A stretch of DNA of 64,000 bases, from the NCBI RefSeq assembly GCF_003285005.1, contig NZ_QMFA01000032.1, forward strand, positions 19,001 to 83,000, read 5' to 3'. Numbering within the stretch: the stretch's first letter is position 1; each line of letters opens with the position of its first letter. Below the pieces are notes generated by a model. The model was not told the DNA's origin and searched no databases. It saw only the letters and a list, made by a program, of their open reading frames with translations. The DNA is from Paenibacillus sp. YN15. GTDB lineage: Bacteria; Bacillota; Bacilli; Paenibacillales; NBRC-103111. A program made the translations under genes and the position numbers. Of this stretch, positions 1-8,606 are shown one piece after another.

Positions 1-2
1 AA

Positions 3-104
3 CGCCGGGAGGACTATGCGCCGCTGATGGAGCGGATGGACAAAAAAGGAATTTCCTACATCGAGTTGAATCAGAATCCGGTGCTGTTCAATCTGTTGAT
101 TTGA
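3..104 (+). CDS. C-terminal fragment, possibly threonine dehydratase
   Basis: The window opens inside a reading frame that runs 33 codons to a TGA. The visible end reads YIELNQNPVLFNLLI after a segment RREDYAPLMERMDKKG. This resembles the final ACT-like strand of biosynthetic threonine ammonia-lyases of Firmicutes, which often end in a similar N-x-LFNLL(I/V) tail. Only the tail is present, so the active-site domain cannot be seen and the call rests on remembered similarity. It ends 177 bases before the next gene and looks unrelated to the sugar genes that follow. Confidence 0.4.
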   Translation, partial: RREDYAPLMERMDKKGISYIELNQNPVLFNLLI

Positions 105-281
105 CCGTTCGCTCCGGCAGAAGGAGAAGGACTGGCAAATAGGACAAAGGATGCAAAAAAAGTTTCAGAATTAGTTAAAATTCTGTTTAATTCTAATTTG
201 GATATGGTTAAAAAGAAGGGATAGGAGTTCTTTCGAGCGAACTGTAATGTATATTACGCACGAGCCGAAGGGGTGTGCTCC

Positions 282-1847
282 ATGATCCAGCCTTTTATCT
301 CCAACGCATCCATTTTGCTCCTTTGTTTGTTCGGGCATTTTCTCTTAATCCAGCGGGCCCAGCGTGAGGGAGACGGTCGGCGCACCGCTTCCGGGAAGCG
401 GGTTTCCAGCCTGACCACCGGAATTCTGTTTGGAGCCGCCGGAGTCCTTCTGGTGGTTTCTTCGGTTTTGCTGGAGGGGGGTATACGGCTGGATCTGCGC
501 AATATCGATATTCTGATGGCGGCATTGCTGGGAGGACCGACGGCCGCCCTGATCGCCTCCGCCTTTATCGCGGTTGCCCGTCTGGCCCAAGGCGGAATTT
601 ATCTGGCCTCAGTCGTCGGCGTCATCAGCGTCTTGGCCACTGCCCTGGCCAGCATCCTCCTGGTGCGGCGTCTTCCCGTGTGCCGCCTGGCCACCTGGAT
701 GATAGGCTATGCTGTCAATTATTTGATTATTTTTGCCACTTATGGCTATGTTCTTCCCTCGAATGGACTGCTGGTCCGATCGATGATGTATTATATGGTC
801 GTGTCCCTTCCCGTTATCGGATTGTGCTACCTGCTGAACAGCCAACTGGCCCGGATTAACGAGCTGTACGCCGAAGCCCAGTATAATGGGGAAAAGTACC
901 GGCAGCTGTTTTACAGCGCCCATGATCTGGTCTATCTGTTTACGGTGGAGGATGGGCAGCCGCGGCGGATTCTGGACGCGAATACAGCCGCCGCCGAGAC
1001 GCTGGGTTATGAGCGGGACGAGCTGCTGGCGCTTTCGCCCAAGGACATGTATGATCCGGCTTATTTGGCCCTGGAGCAGGATACGGAAAGCCGCTGCCTC
1101 CTGAAGGGGGAGCAGCGGATGTTTGAGTGGAATCTCAAGTGCAAGGACGGCAGTTGGATGCAGGTAGAAATTTCCGGACGGATGCTGCGGCTGTCGGGGC
1201 AGCTGGTCTGTCTGGCGGTGGCCCGGGACATTTCCTTGCGCAAGGAATCCGAGCGGGCTCTCTTGGAGGCCAACCAGAAGCTGGAGCGGCTGTCGGTGTC
1301 CGACGGCCTTACCGGCATCTACAACCGCAGGGGAATGGATCTGTATTACTGCAAGTTCTGGGAAAAGGCGCTGGATTGCGGCGCCCCGTTGGCGGTTCTC
1401 CTGCTGGATATCGATTATTTCAAGGCATACAATGATACATACGGGCATCTGGCCGGGGACCAGTGCCTCAAGCGGATTGCCATGCGGCTGGAGGTGCAGG
1501 CCGCTTTGGCGGGAGGCATCGCCTGCCGTTACGGCGGCGAGGAGTTTGCCGTTGTGCTGCCGGAGGCCGACGGCCTGAAGGCGCTGGAGATTGCCGAAGC
1601 CATCCGGGAAGCGGTGAGCGGGCTGGCCCTGCTCCATGCCGGTTCAAGCGTCTCCGGCTGTGTGACCCTCTCCATCGGCATTGCCGTACATACTCCCAAG
1701 GAGGAGCCGGGCTTCATCCGGGAGGAGCTGCTGCAGCGGGCGGACCAGGCGCTGTATATGGCCAAACACGGAGGCCGGAACCGGGCGGTGGTATGGGAGA
1801 AGGGGCAGGCTGAGGCTGAGGAGGCACCGGAGGATTTGATCGGGTAG
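282..1847 (+). CDS. Membrane diguanylate cyclase (5TM-LYT / PAS / GGDEF)
   Basis: Predicted to make cyclic di-GMP from two GTP at the inner face of the membrane. Residues about 1-190 are hydrophobic, with several membrane helices and a segment (LDLRNIDILMAALLGGP) typical of 5TMR-LYT sensor domains. A PAS domain follows at about 205-320. The GGDEF domain at about 345-505 keeps the LTGIYNRRG start and a GGEEF active-site loop, so it should be catalytic. No RxxD inhibitory site is visible just before the loop. ATG 282 is preferred because AAGGGG lies 8 bases upstream; an in-frame GTG at 273 would be too close to it. The gene stands alone; its link to the polysaccharide genes is unknown. Confidence 0.88.
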   Translation: MIQPFISNASILLLCLFGHFLLIQRAQREGDGRRTASGKRVSSLTTGILFGAAGVLLVVSSVLLEGGIRLDLRNIDILMAALLGGPTAALIASAFIAVARLAQGGIYLASVVGVISVLATALASILLVRRLPVCRLATWMIGYAVNYLIIFATYGYVLPSNGLLVRSMMYYMVVSLPVIGLCYLLNSQLARINELYAEAQYNGEKYRQLFYSAHDLVYLFTVEDGQPRRILDANTAAAETLGYERDELLALSPKDMYDPAYLALEQDTESRCLLKGEQRMFEWNLKCKDGSWMQVEISGRMLRLSGQLVCLAVARDISLRKESERALLEANQKLERLSVSDGLTGIYNRRGMDLYYCKFWEKALDCGAPLAVLLLDIDYFKAYNDTYGHLAGDQCLKRIAMRLEVQAALAGGIACRYGGEEFAVVLPEADGLKALEIAEAIREAVSGLALLHAGSSVSGCVTLSIGIAVHTPKEEPGFIREELLQRADQALYMAKHGGRNRAVVWEKGQAEAEEAPEDLIG

Positions 1848-2090
1848 GGTTTGACCGGCAGAAGCTGGTTGGGTGGGGTTTGATGGGGGGAAGCTGGTTG
1901 GCAGCAGACTGGTCGAGTGGGGTTTGATGGGAGAAGCCGGTTGAGCGGAATTGATGGGTGGAAGCTGCTTGGGGAGGATCGATGGCTGGAGAGGCTGGTT
2001 AGTAGATGCTGGAGGGCGGGCTCGATGGATAGAACAGGTTTATGAAAAGCTGATCGGACAGACTTTGCAGCAAACCTCCGCGCCACCGTT
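1848..2090. repeat. Degenerate tandem repeat after the GGDEF gene
   Basis: Between about 1848 and 2010 a G-rich unit recurs imperfectly: GGTTTGATGGG, then GAAGC(T/C)GGTTG, at roughly 28-44-base intervals starting at 1848, 1877, 1921 and about 1948. The first unit begins inside or right after the stop codon region of the upstream gene. A 63-codon frame (1951-2142) crosses it but shows no ribosome binding site or recognisable protein. I see no function; the repeats probably arose by local duplication. Confidence 0.5.
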
Positions 2091-2280
2091 ACGGAACTAT
2101 AAGGCCCTTATACCCCGGATTTCAGCGGATGGAGCGGAATAACGGAAATGAGAAGCCCTTAATAAGGTAAAATTACGCTTTAAGGTGCTCCAGCGTTCTG
2201 CCAAGCCTCATAAGCGCCGCTCATTTCCGTAATAGCCGCCATCAGCGGAATTTCGGTGGATAAGGGTCTCTGAGTTCCGT
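2091..2280. repeat. Fold-back intergenic module 1 (four units, forward-forward-reverse-reverse)
   Basis: Four copies of a 20-22-base unit are present: plus strand at 2091-2112 and 2142-2163, minus strand at 2211-2230 and 2261-2280. The unit reads approximately ACGGAAMTNAGARRCCCTTA. Starts are about 50 bases apart and the whole module is 190 bases. Unit 1 can pair with unit 4, and unit 2 with unit 3. Three further modules with the same geometry are found in the window. Confidence 0.7.
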
Positions 2281-2515
2281 CCCTCGCCGCGGTCAACCGG
2301 TTTTGGCCCAACCGGCACATCGGCATCAACCATAGCTCCATAACTTTGCAAAGTGCAACCCGGGGACGGACAGTCTCCGGGTTTTTTACGTGAATTACGC
2401 TTATCTGCATTTTCCATGAAGAGGCTCCTCTATAAATACCCGCACTCACTTTCGCGAACCATCTCGTCACTTTTGGAGATTATTTGTCTGTCTTGGGCTG
2501 CAATTGGTGATTTCT

Positions 2516-2590
2516 AGTAGAATTTTTAAGGCCCCAGTAGATTTCTTTATGGTCAAAATAAAGCAATCCCCTATACTGAAAGCGCTGACA
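2516..2590 (+). promoter_or_regulatory. Composite promoter A: direct repeat, -10 box, cre site
   Basis: Half-sites AGTAGA start at 2516 and 2536, 20 bases apart; the second continues as AGTAGATTTCTTTAT. A -10 box TATACT is at 2572-2577. A perfect match to the CcpA cre consensus (TGAAAGCGCTGACA, 2577-2590) overlaps the end of the -10 box. The layout suggests activation by an AraC-type protein touching the -35 position and catabolite repression by CcpA. It lies 86 bases before the 2676 hydrolase. Confidence 0.75.
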
Positions 2591-2675
2591 TTACGGATGG
2601 CTGGGAAGGAAGGTGGCAGGGCCGGTCCACTGCCGGCAGCACGGCAATAAAAAATAAACAAGGAGTGAATGATGA

Positions 2676-4850
2676 ATGAACAAACGGTTATGGACAAAAC
2701 GGCTAACCCTTATGATCCTGGCGATCCAACTGCTGCTCACCGGTGTGCCGGCCGCAGCGGCGGACATTCCGGAGAATCCCGACACCTCATCCTGGCATGT
2801 ATGGGAGCTGCCTAACGATGCGCTGGCCCTGGGAAGCCCCATCGATGCGTCCTTCCTGTTGGATGCCCCGGCGGGCAAACACGGCTACGCCCGGGCGGTG
2901 GGAGAGAATATCGTCTTCGAGGACGGCACCCGCGCCAGATTCTGGGGGGTCAATATTGCCATGAGCGCCAGCTTCCTAAGCCAGGCGGACGCCAAGCGGC
3001 TGGCTGACCGGATTGCCCGGTCCGGCTTTAACATCGTCCGGTTTCATCAGATGGACTACACGCCTGCCCCGAATATATTCTCCGCCACCGCGAACCCTTC
3101 GCAGACAACTGCGCTGAATGGGGATCAGCTGCAAAAGCTGTTTTATCTGATGAAGCTTCTGAAGGACAAGGGCATCTATTATTATGTGGACCTGCTGACC
3201 ATGCGGCCGGCGTTGGCGGGCGAGGTTCCTCAACCGGGGGATGTGTCCAACGGCTGGAAGGCCCATGCCCTTTTTGATCCGACTCTTCTCCAACTGCAAA
3301 AAGACTATGCCCGCCAGCTTTTGACAACAAAAAGCATATACACCAATACAACCCTGGCCGAGGACAAGGCCTTGGTGTTTATCGACATCCAGAATGAAAA
3401 TTCCCTGTTTACGATTGATGCCGGACGGATCACGGACTCCTATTACATCAATCAGTTGAAAACCAAATTCAGTCAATGGTTGAGGACCAAGTACAGCACA
3501 GAAGCCGCATTGAAAACGGCCTGGACGGAGAGCGGCAAGGTAGGGATTCAGGCTGGGGAAAACATGGCGAATAACTCTGTGAATATCATCGGGGACGGTA
3601 CGGTCAGAATACCCGATCTGTATGATAATTTGAATTACAGCACCCAACGGAAAAACGACAGCTATGAATTTTTCTTCCACACGGTGCGCAGCCACTACAT
3701 CGAGATGAGGGATTTCCTGAAGGTTGACCTGAAGGTAAAGGCGCTTATTACCGGGTCCTCTATGGGAGGCTACCCCAGTACAGCGCCAGCCAGTATGTAT
3801 CTGAACAAGGAATTGATGGATTTCACCGACCGGCATGTATACATGTCCCATCCCAGCAAATATTTCACGCAAGGCTCGAAGGCAGACAATGATTCCATCA
3901 TCACCAAAGGAAATAATTTCTTCCAGCAAGCCGCTTACAAGCGGGTATTCAACCAGCCCTACATACTGGGAGAATGGCAGGAGTGCCTGACCAATGATTT
4001 CCGGGCGGAGGGGGATCTGATGATGGCCGCTATGGCCAGCTTCCAGAACTGGAATCCCATCCAATTCCAGATGACCGCAGAGGCCATGCCCACCGCAAAT
4101 CCCTATATCAAAAGCGCCTTTGGCACCTTTGTTGATCCTGCCCATACCGCTATCCAGCCAGCGGCTGCTATTCTGTTTCACCGCGGCGATGTCCAGGAAG
4201 CCATGGATTCCTATTATTATTCGTACTCCAAGCAGGATGTCCTGAATCCCGCCAAGGGCTTCCCCAGCTCCAACATCTACCGTTACGGAAAGGTCGGAAT
4301 CATGTTTTCCGGATTTGCCGACTACAATGCGGCCCTCAGCAGCACAACTGCTTTAAACAAGCTGCAGAGCAAGGTGACCAGCGGCGAAACGGTGCTGAGC
4401 AACCAGCTGAAGTGGCAGCCCAACTCCTTCCTGATCAATACCCCCTACACCAATGCCGTGGCGGGGATGGAGCCTAACCAACCCAAAGATTTTGGCTTTT
4501 CCATCATCCAATATACCAATCCATTCGCGGTCATCAGCCTGAATTCCCTGACCCGGGACACGCTGCAAAATACCAACAGGATTCTGCTGACTGCCGTGGC
4601 CAGAGCGCGGAATACCGGGTTTATGCTGAACAACAACGAGATTGTGGCCCCAGGCAAGAGCCCTGTGCTGTATGAAGGAGTCAGCGGCACCATTACGCTG
4701 AAGACCACCGCCAATATCCAGGTGTACGGTCTCAACACCTCCGGCCAGCGGCAAGGGGCGGTTACCGTCACAACCACAGCGGAGGGCTACAAGCAATTCC
4801 AGATCCGGGGCGAATACGGCAGGATTTATTTTGAAATTGTAAAAAATTAA
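2676..4850 (+). CDS. Secreted clan GH-A-type glycoside hydrolase, family unassigned
   Basis: A 724-residue exported protein with a signal peptide of about 28 residues ending in AAAAD. The rest looks like one TIM barrel with a C-terminal beta domain. The segment RFWGVN followed by ARSGFNIVRFHQMD is typical of beta-strand 1 and 2 regions in clan GH-A. Likely acid/base is E241 in DIQNENS and likely nucleophile is E433 in LGEWQ, a plausible spacing for a retaining enzyme. It is a close paralog of the 15188 product, and a third broken copy lies near 59372-59660. AAGGAG lies 11 bases before ATG 2676. It has no SLH, dockerin or carbohydrate-binding domain that I recognise. Substrate is unknown; co-regulation with GH74 enzymes suggests a plant beta-glucan. 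Confidence 0.75.
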   Translation: MNKRLWTKRLTLMILAIQLLLTGVPAAAADIPENPDTSSWHVWELPNDALALGSPIDASFLLDAPAGKHGYARAVGENIVFEDGTRARFWGVNIAMSASFLSQADAKRLADRIARSGFNIVRFHQMDYTPAPNIFSATANPSQTTALNGDQLQKLFYLMKLLKDKGIYYYVDLLTMRPALAGEVPQPGDVSNGWKAHALFDPTLLQLQKDYARQLLTTKSIYTNTTLAEDKALVFIDIQNENSLFTIDAGRITDSYYINQLKTKFSQWLRTKYSTEAALKTAWTESGKVGIQAGENMANNSVNIIGDGTVRIPDLYDNLNYSTQRKNDSYEFFFHTVRSHYIEMRDFLKVDLKVKALITGSSMGGYPSTAPASMYLNKELMDFTDRHVYMSHPSKYFTQGSKADNDSIITKGNNFFQQAAYKRVFNQPYILGEWQECLTNDFRAEGDLMMAAMASFQNWNPIQFQMTAEAMPTANPYIKSAFGTFVDPAHTAIQPAAAILFHRGDVQEAMDSYYYSYSKQDVLNPAKGFPSSNIYRYGKVGIMFSGFADYNAALSSTTALNKLQSKVTSGETVLSNQLKWQPNSFLINTPYTNAVAGMEPNQPKDFGFSIIQYTNPFAVISLNSLTRDTLQNTNRILLTAVARARNTGFMLNNNEIVAPGKSPVLYEGVSGTITLKTTANIQVYGLNTSGQRQGAVTVTTTAEGYKQFQIRGEYGRIYFEIVKN

Positions 4851-4877
4851 TGGGTCAAACATAGGTGGCGGACTGGG

Positions 4878-4902
4878 CCGGGGGGATCATGAATCCCCCC
4901 GG
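4878..4902. terminator. Hairpin between convergent genes
   Basis: A 10-bp perfect stem (CCGGGGGGAT with ATCCCCCCGG, loop of five) lies between the hydrolase stop and the AraC gene and overlaps the last AraC codons. There is no T-run on either side, so termination strength is uncertain. Confidence 0.5.
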
Positions 4903-5693
4903 TCATTGCGGTAATCTCCGGGAGCCTGGCGGGTCAGGCTGTGAAAGGCCTTGTAGAAATTGGAGATGTTCTGGAAGCCGCAATCCATGGCAATATCCAG
5001 TATGGTCCGGTCCGTTTCCTCCAACAAACGGATAGCCTGGGCGATCCGCTTGCGCTTGATGTATTGGGCAGGACCGATGCCGTTGTACCGGGTAAAATAC
5101 CGGGAAAAGGCGGTGCTGCTCATATGGGCGATGCCGGCCAACTCCTCCAGGGTGATCCGCCGGGTGTAATGCCGGTCAATATAAGCCAGCACCTGCTTCA
5201 TCAGGGGGTTCACCCGCGGCCCGCCGCCTGGAACAAGGCTGGTTCGCCGGGCGGACCAGGCCAAGAGCTGCATCACGCAGGAAACCAGAATCAGTTGGCT
5301 GAAGCCGTCCGGGTTGTGATGCTCCTCCCTGATCCTCCCCAGAATATGCAGCATCGTGCTGTCGGCCGGGATAATCCGGTGAGCGTAGCCGTTGACCGGC
5401 TCCGTGAACAGGGGCAGCAGCCCGGAATCAAAAAGAAGCCGCGGCTCAAACTCCATAATGAAGAATTCCAGACTTTCGGCAGAGGTAATCTGTTCAATGA
5501 TCCGTTCTTCCTCATTGTTCAGCAGCACAAGATCGTCCGGTTTGACGGCGCATACATCCCCGGCAATATTCCAGAAGCCCCTGCCCTTTCTGATCCAGAC
5601 GGCTTTGAACCGGTGGGAGACGTGTGGCTTGGAGGAGATGGTCTGATTGCTGAACGACTTGGTGTAGATCTTGATGCTCTCTTCCTGCTCCAT
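4887..5693 (-). CDS. AraC-family transcription regulator
   Basis: A 268-residue regulator with an N-terminal cupin-like sensing domain (about 15-140) and a C-terminal double helix-turn-helix (about 165-262), visible in MKQVLAYIDRHYTRRITLEEL and CGFQNISNFYKAFHSLTRQAPG. The start is set at ATG 5693 (MEQEES) because GGAGG lies just upstream; a longer frame to 5732 lacks one. It converges with the 2676 hydrolase and diverges from the 5848 gene. Two AGTAGA motifs 21 bases apart lie just upstream of its start (5715-5741). The same half-site occurs in the composite promoters, so this is a good candidate for their activator. That assignment is inference. Confidence 0.85.
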   Translation of the reverse strand: MEQEESIKIYTKSFSNQTISSKPHVSHRFKAVWIRKGRGFWNIAGDVCAVKPDDLVLLNNEEERIIEQITSAESLEFFIMEFEPRLLFDSGLLPLFTEPVNGYAHRIIPADSTMLHILGRIREEHHNPDGFSQLILVSCVMQLLAWSARRTSLVPGGGPRVNPLMKQVLAYIDRHYTRRITLEELAGIAHMSSTAFSRYFTRYNGIGPAQYIKRKRIAQAIRLLEETDRTILDIAMDCGFQNISNFYKAFHSLTRQAPGDYRNDRGDS

Positions 5694-5714
5694 GTCCTTT
5701 CCCTCCTGCAAAAA

Positions 5715-5741
5715 AGTAGAGATTTCCGTCAAAAGAGTAGA
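5715..5741 (+). promoter_or_regulatory. AGTAGA direct repeat upstream of the AraC gene
   Basis: AGTAGA at 5715-5720 and 5736-5741, 21 bases apart, lies between the AraC start (5693, minus) and the 5848 gene. It resembles the half-sites of the composite promoters, but the downstream -10 spacing seen there is not kept. It may be an autoregulatory site. A third AGTAGA at 5804 is out of helical phase. Confidence 0.45.
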
Positions 5742-5847
5742 AGATCAAATACGGATTTATCTATATGATAAAGCCATAACGGCAATGTCACAAGCCGCAA
5801 AAAAGTAGATGCTAAAATATTTCCCGGCATGAAAAGGAGGAAGCAGG

Positions 5848-6564
5848 ATGAAGGTTGATCTGGTAATAATCGGAGCGACGGCAGCGGCTCTGGGATTGGC
5901 CAAAACGGTGCAATCCAATCTGAAGACCCTGATCGTCAACAAAACGGAAATGGTGGCGTATGAGTTTGTAAACGCCTTCCAGCAGCCGGAGGTGTATGCC
6001 CAGGGAGCGCTTTTCCATAAGGAGTTCAGGGAGCTGGAAGCGGATGTGCTCCTGGGAACGGAAGTGGTCGGGATCACGCGCAGCCCGGAGGGCGGTTATG
6101 CGCTGGAGCTGTATAATACCGCAGGGTTTCAGACTGTGGAAGCGTCGCAGGTGGTGGACACCACAACAGATTCGCCGGAGATTCAACTGCAGGGGAAAAC
6201 CCTAAACGCACTTATTATCCAGCAGCAGGGGAAGCCTGTGCCCACTGTAGAGTGGGAGGGTATTACCCTGATTCCGGAACCCCACAACCAAGCCTACAGC
6301 ACGGCTATTCTGAAGCTGGCCTGCCCGCGGTCGGAAACTGTCGCCGCAGCGCGGCATCGATTGGTAGAATCCTGGCTTTCGCGGCCGTCGGCTCTGGCGG
6401 AATGGAAAATCGCCGCCATTGCCTTTGCATTTGAGCATACTCCGGTTCAGGGAGAGATCAAGGCAGACGACGGCCGCCGCTTCCTGATTTCCGCCGCATA
6501 TGCAGGGCCCGCCGAAAGCCAGAATGCGGGAATTCAACTGGGAAGGAGCTTACTGGCATGCTGA
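5848..6564 (+). CDS. Small Rossmann-like partner of the FAD oxidoreductase
   Basis: A 238-residue protein beginning MKVDLVIIGATAAALGLAKT, which looks like the beta-alpha-beta start of an FAD or NAD Rossmann fold. The usual GxGxxG is degenerate (GATAAA), and the protein is half the length of the oxidoreductase that follows. A second weak feature is the C-terminal SAAYAGPAESQNAGIQLGRSL, where FAD oxidoreductases of this type often have a final FAD-contacting helix. It overlaps the next gene by 7 bases (6558-6564), so the two are probably translated together and may form a complex. AAAAGGAGG precedes ATG 5848. A decayed copy of its first 40 codons lies at 12466-12590. The exact function is unknown. 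Confidence 0.65.
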   Translation: MKVDLVIIGATAAALGLAKTVQSNLKTLIVNKTEMVAYEFVNAFQQPEVYAQGALFHKEFRELEADVLLGTEVVGITRSPEGGYALELYNTAGFQTVEASQVVDTTTDSPEIQLQGKTLNALIIQQQGKPVPTVEWEGITLIPEPHNQAYSTAILKLACPRSETVAAARHRLVESWLSRPSALAEWKIAAIAFAFEHTPVQGEIKADDGRRFLISAAYAGPAESQNAGIQLGRSLLAC

Positions 6565-8435
6565 CCTACAAAAGAATCGTAAATGGCGCTTTAATGGAAA
6601 GCCCGGTGGATCAGGTTGAATTTGCGGAGCAGGTGGATGTGCTGGTAGCCGGAGTCGGCACAGCAGGCGCTCTCGCCGTTATCGCGGCTGCCGCCCAGGG
6701 GGCGAACACGCTGGGAGTAGACCGGCTGCCCGGCATTGGCGGCATGGGCACCATGGGGTATGTATCCGGTTATTATTACGGCCTGGACGGCGGGCTCCAT
6801 GTGGACATTGACACGGAGGCCCAGGCGATGGGAAGGGAGCATTTCCTGGACCGGGTGGAAGCGAAGAAGTACATTATGGAGAACCGGATTGCTGAAAGCG
6901 GCGGCCGGTTGTCTCTGGAAACTACAGTCACCGGCGTCTTTATGGAGGGGAACACCATTAAGGGCGTATCCCTGCTGTCGGACGGCAAACAATGGAATGT
7001 CGGCTGCAAGGTGCTGATTGACGCCACCGCCGATTCCTCTGTGGTCACGCTGGCGGGCTGCGCCACCCAAACCGGACGGGAATCCGACGGCAAAACCAGA
7101 CCCTTCACCAGTGTCAAGGTGTGGCTGCACGAGAACGGCAGCATCACCAGGACCAATCACGACAGCGGGTATGTGAACCAATATGATCCCTTCGAGCTGT
7201 CCCAGGGGATTCTTCAGGCCCATGCCAGCCAATTGCTGGAGGAGTTCAGCGACGAGAAGAAGCGGGTAATGTTCTTCGCCCCCTTCATCGGCATCCGGGA
7301 GGGCCGCATCATCGACGCCGAGAAGAATATTACCATTGATGAGGTTATCGCAGGCATGCAGGAGGAAGAAACGTTATTCTACGGCTACTGCGATTTTGAC
7401 AAGCATGGGAAGGACCATGCCCTGGAAACGGATGCGCTGCAGGACCTGTATGTAGCGGCCAATCTCAGCACCGCCTGCTTTACGGTTCCTGTAACCCTGC
7501 GCTCCATGACGCCCAAGGGCTTCCGGAATCTGCTGGTTGCAGGACGCCATGTGGGCATGGACCATGATGTGGCCAGTCTCCTGCGGATGCAGCGGGATAT
7601 GCAGAAATGCGGCGAAAGCGCAGGTGTCGCGGCGGCCTTGGCGGCGGCAGACGGGGTAACGCCGGATCAGGTTCCTTATAACCGGATCAAGGGAATTCTG
7701 GAGGCTACCGGTTGTCTGACGGAGAAGCATAACAAGGGCATCTGGTTCGATGATTCCTTCCGCCGCGAGGAAATCCACTGGATGACGGACCCGGAGGCTA
7801 TCAAGGCGGAGCTGGCCACCGATAAGCCGGGAATCGCCATCTACTCCTGCAAGCTGCTGGGTGAGGCTATTGTCCCGCAGTTGAAGGCATGGATCGCATC
7901 GGAGGATCGGATGCTGCGGTTTGCCTCCGCCATCAGCCTGGGGCTGATCGGGGAAGCGGCAGCAGCCCCCGTGCTGCGGGAAATTGTCCGGGAGCGGGAC
8001 GCCTTCTATTACAAGGATTGCCGCCGCACCAACCAGTTCCGCAGCGTCATTGCCATATATGTGCTGGGCAAGCTGGGAGACAGGGACAGCCTGCCGCTGC
8101 TTCGGGATATCCTGTGTGACGAAGCCGAATACCAAAAGCCGCTGTACCACGAGATTAAGGAGCCCAGCTACAAGCTGAACACCAGCAAAAACTTCAATGA
8201 GCTGTATTACCAGATTATTTCCCACGCGGCGGTGGCGCTGATACGGCTGGCTAAGGCTCATCCCGATCTTGCAGACGGCATCAAGGAGATGCTCCTTCAG
8301 GCCTTCAAGGATGACCGCCACCTGCTGAACGTCACTACGCTGCCGAAGCTGACCTTCGAGTATGAAACGGTGGAGAACATTAAGAGTCAGGTATTCCGCT
8401 TTTGCGAGGCGGGACAACCGGCGGCTGTGCAATAA
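6558..8435 (+). CDS. FAD-dependent oxidoreductase with C-terminal HEAT-like repeats
   Basis: A 625-residue protein of the FAD_oxidored type. The N-terminal dinucleotide motif is VDVLVAGVGTAGALAVIAAA, followed by LPGIGGMGTMGY. A second FAD contact region reads RNLLVAGRHVGMDHDVAS and ends in CGESAGVAAALA (about residues 315-365). Residues about 410-600 contain repeated LRFASAISLGLIGEAA-type helices resembling PBS-lyase HEAT repeats, an extension missing from the two other FAD oxidoreductases here. No signal peptide is seen, so it is probably cytoplasmic. AAGGAG inside the upstream gene serves as its ribosome binding site. Its position beside carbohydrate genes suggests oxidation of a sugar or sugar derivative, but no substrate can be read from the sequence. 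Confidence 0.8.
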   Translation: MLTYKRIVNGALMESPVDQVEFAEQVDVLVAGVGTAGALAVIAAAAQGANTLGVDRLPGIGGMGTMGYVSGYYYGLDGGLHVDIDTEAQAMGREHFLDRVEAKKYIMENRIAESGGRLSLETTVTGVFMEGNTIKGVSLLSDGKQWNVGCKVLIDATADSSVVTLAGCATQTGRESDGKTRPFTSVKVWLHENGSITRTNHDSGYVNQYDPFELSQGILQAHASQLLEEFSDEKKRVMFFAPFIGIREGRIIDAEKNITIDEVIAGMQEEETLFYGYCDFDKHGKDHALETDALQDLYVAANLSTACFTVPVTLRSMTPKGFRNLLVAGRHVGMDHDVASLLRMQRDMQKCGESAGVAAALAAADGVTPDQVPYNRIKGILEATGCLTEKHNKGIWFDDSFRREEIHWMTDPEAIKAELATDKPGIAIYSCKLLGEAIVPQLKAWIASEDRMLRFASAISLGLIGEAAAAPVLREIVRERDAFYYKDCRRTNQFRSVIAIYVLGKLGDRDSLPLLRDILCDEAEYQKPLYHEIKEPSYKLNTSKNFNELYYQIISHAAVALIRLAKAHPDLADGIKEMLLQAFKDDRHLLNVTTLPKLTFEYETVENIKSQVFRFCEAGQPAAVQ

Positions 8436-8494
8436 GGATACGGAAGACCCGTTTACGCGGAAGTTTCGCCAAACTTTAAACGATGTTCTGCAGG

Positions 8495-8520
8495 CCCCTT
8501 CCTTCAGCGGAAGGGGTCTT
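8495..8520 (+). terminator. Hairpin after the oxidoreductase gene
   Basis: CCCCTTCC (8495-8502) pairs with GGAAGGGG (8509-8516) and is followed by TCTT. The T-run is short, so termination may be partial. Confidence 0.55.
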
Positions 8521-8530
8521 TGCAAGTTCA

Positions 8531-8579
8531 TTGACAAAATTTGAATCCGGTGCTAAATTGAGCATAGAAACGTTTCTAT
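8531..8579 (+). promoter_or_regulatory. Promoter and LacI-type operator before the LacI gene
   Basis: TTGACA at 8531-8536 and an extended -10 (TGCTAAATT, hexamer 8554-8559) are 17 bases apart. A perfect 16-base palindrome, ATAGAAACGTTTCTAT, follows at 8564-8579 in the transcript start region. A second AGAAACGTTTCT copy is at 9662. The placement fits autorepression by the LacI-family protein encoded just downstream. Confidence 0.8.
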
Positions 8580-8606
8580 ATCCTTGCAGACGGGGGAGGG
8601 ATGAGG

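Noticed and set aside
1951..2142. 63-codon plus-strand frame after the GGDEF gene
   Set aside because: It spans degenerate G-rich repeats and the first units of repeat module 1, with no ribosome binding site.
5804..5809. Third AGTAGA before the 5848 gene as a functional activator site
   Set aside because: It has no partner at 20-21 bases and lies only a few bases from a possible -10 box, so the geometry does not match the composite promoters.
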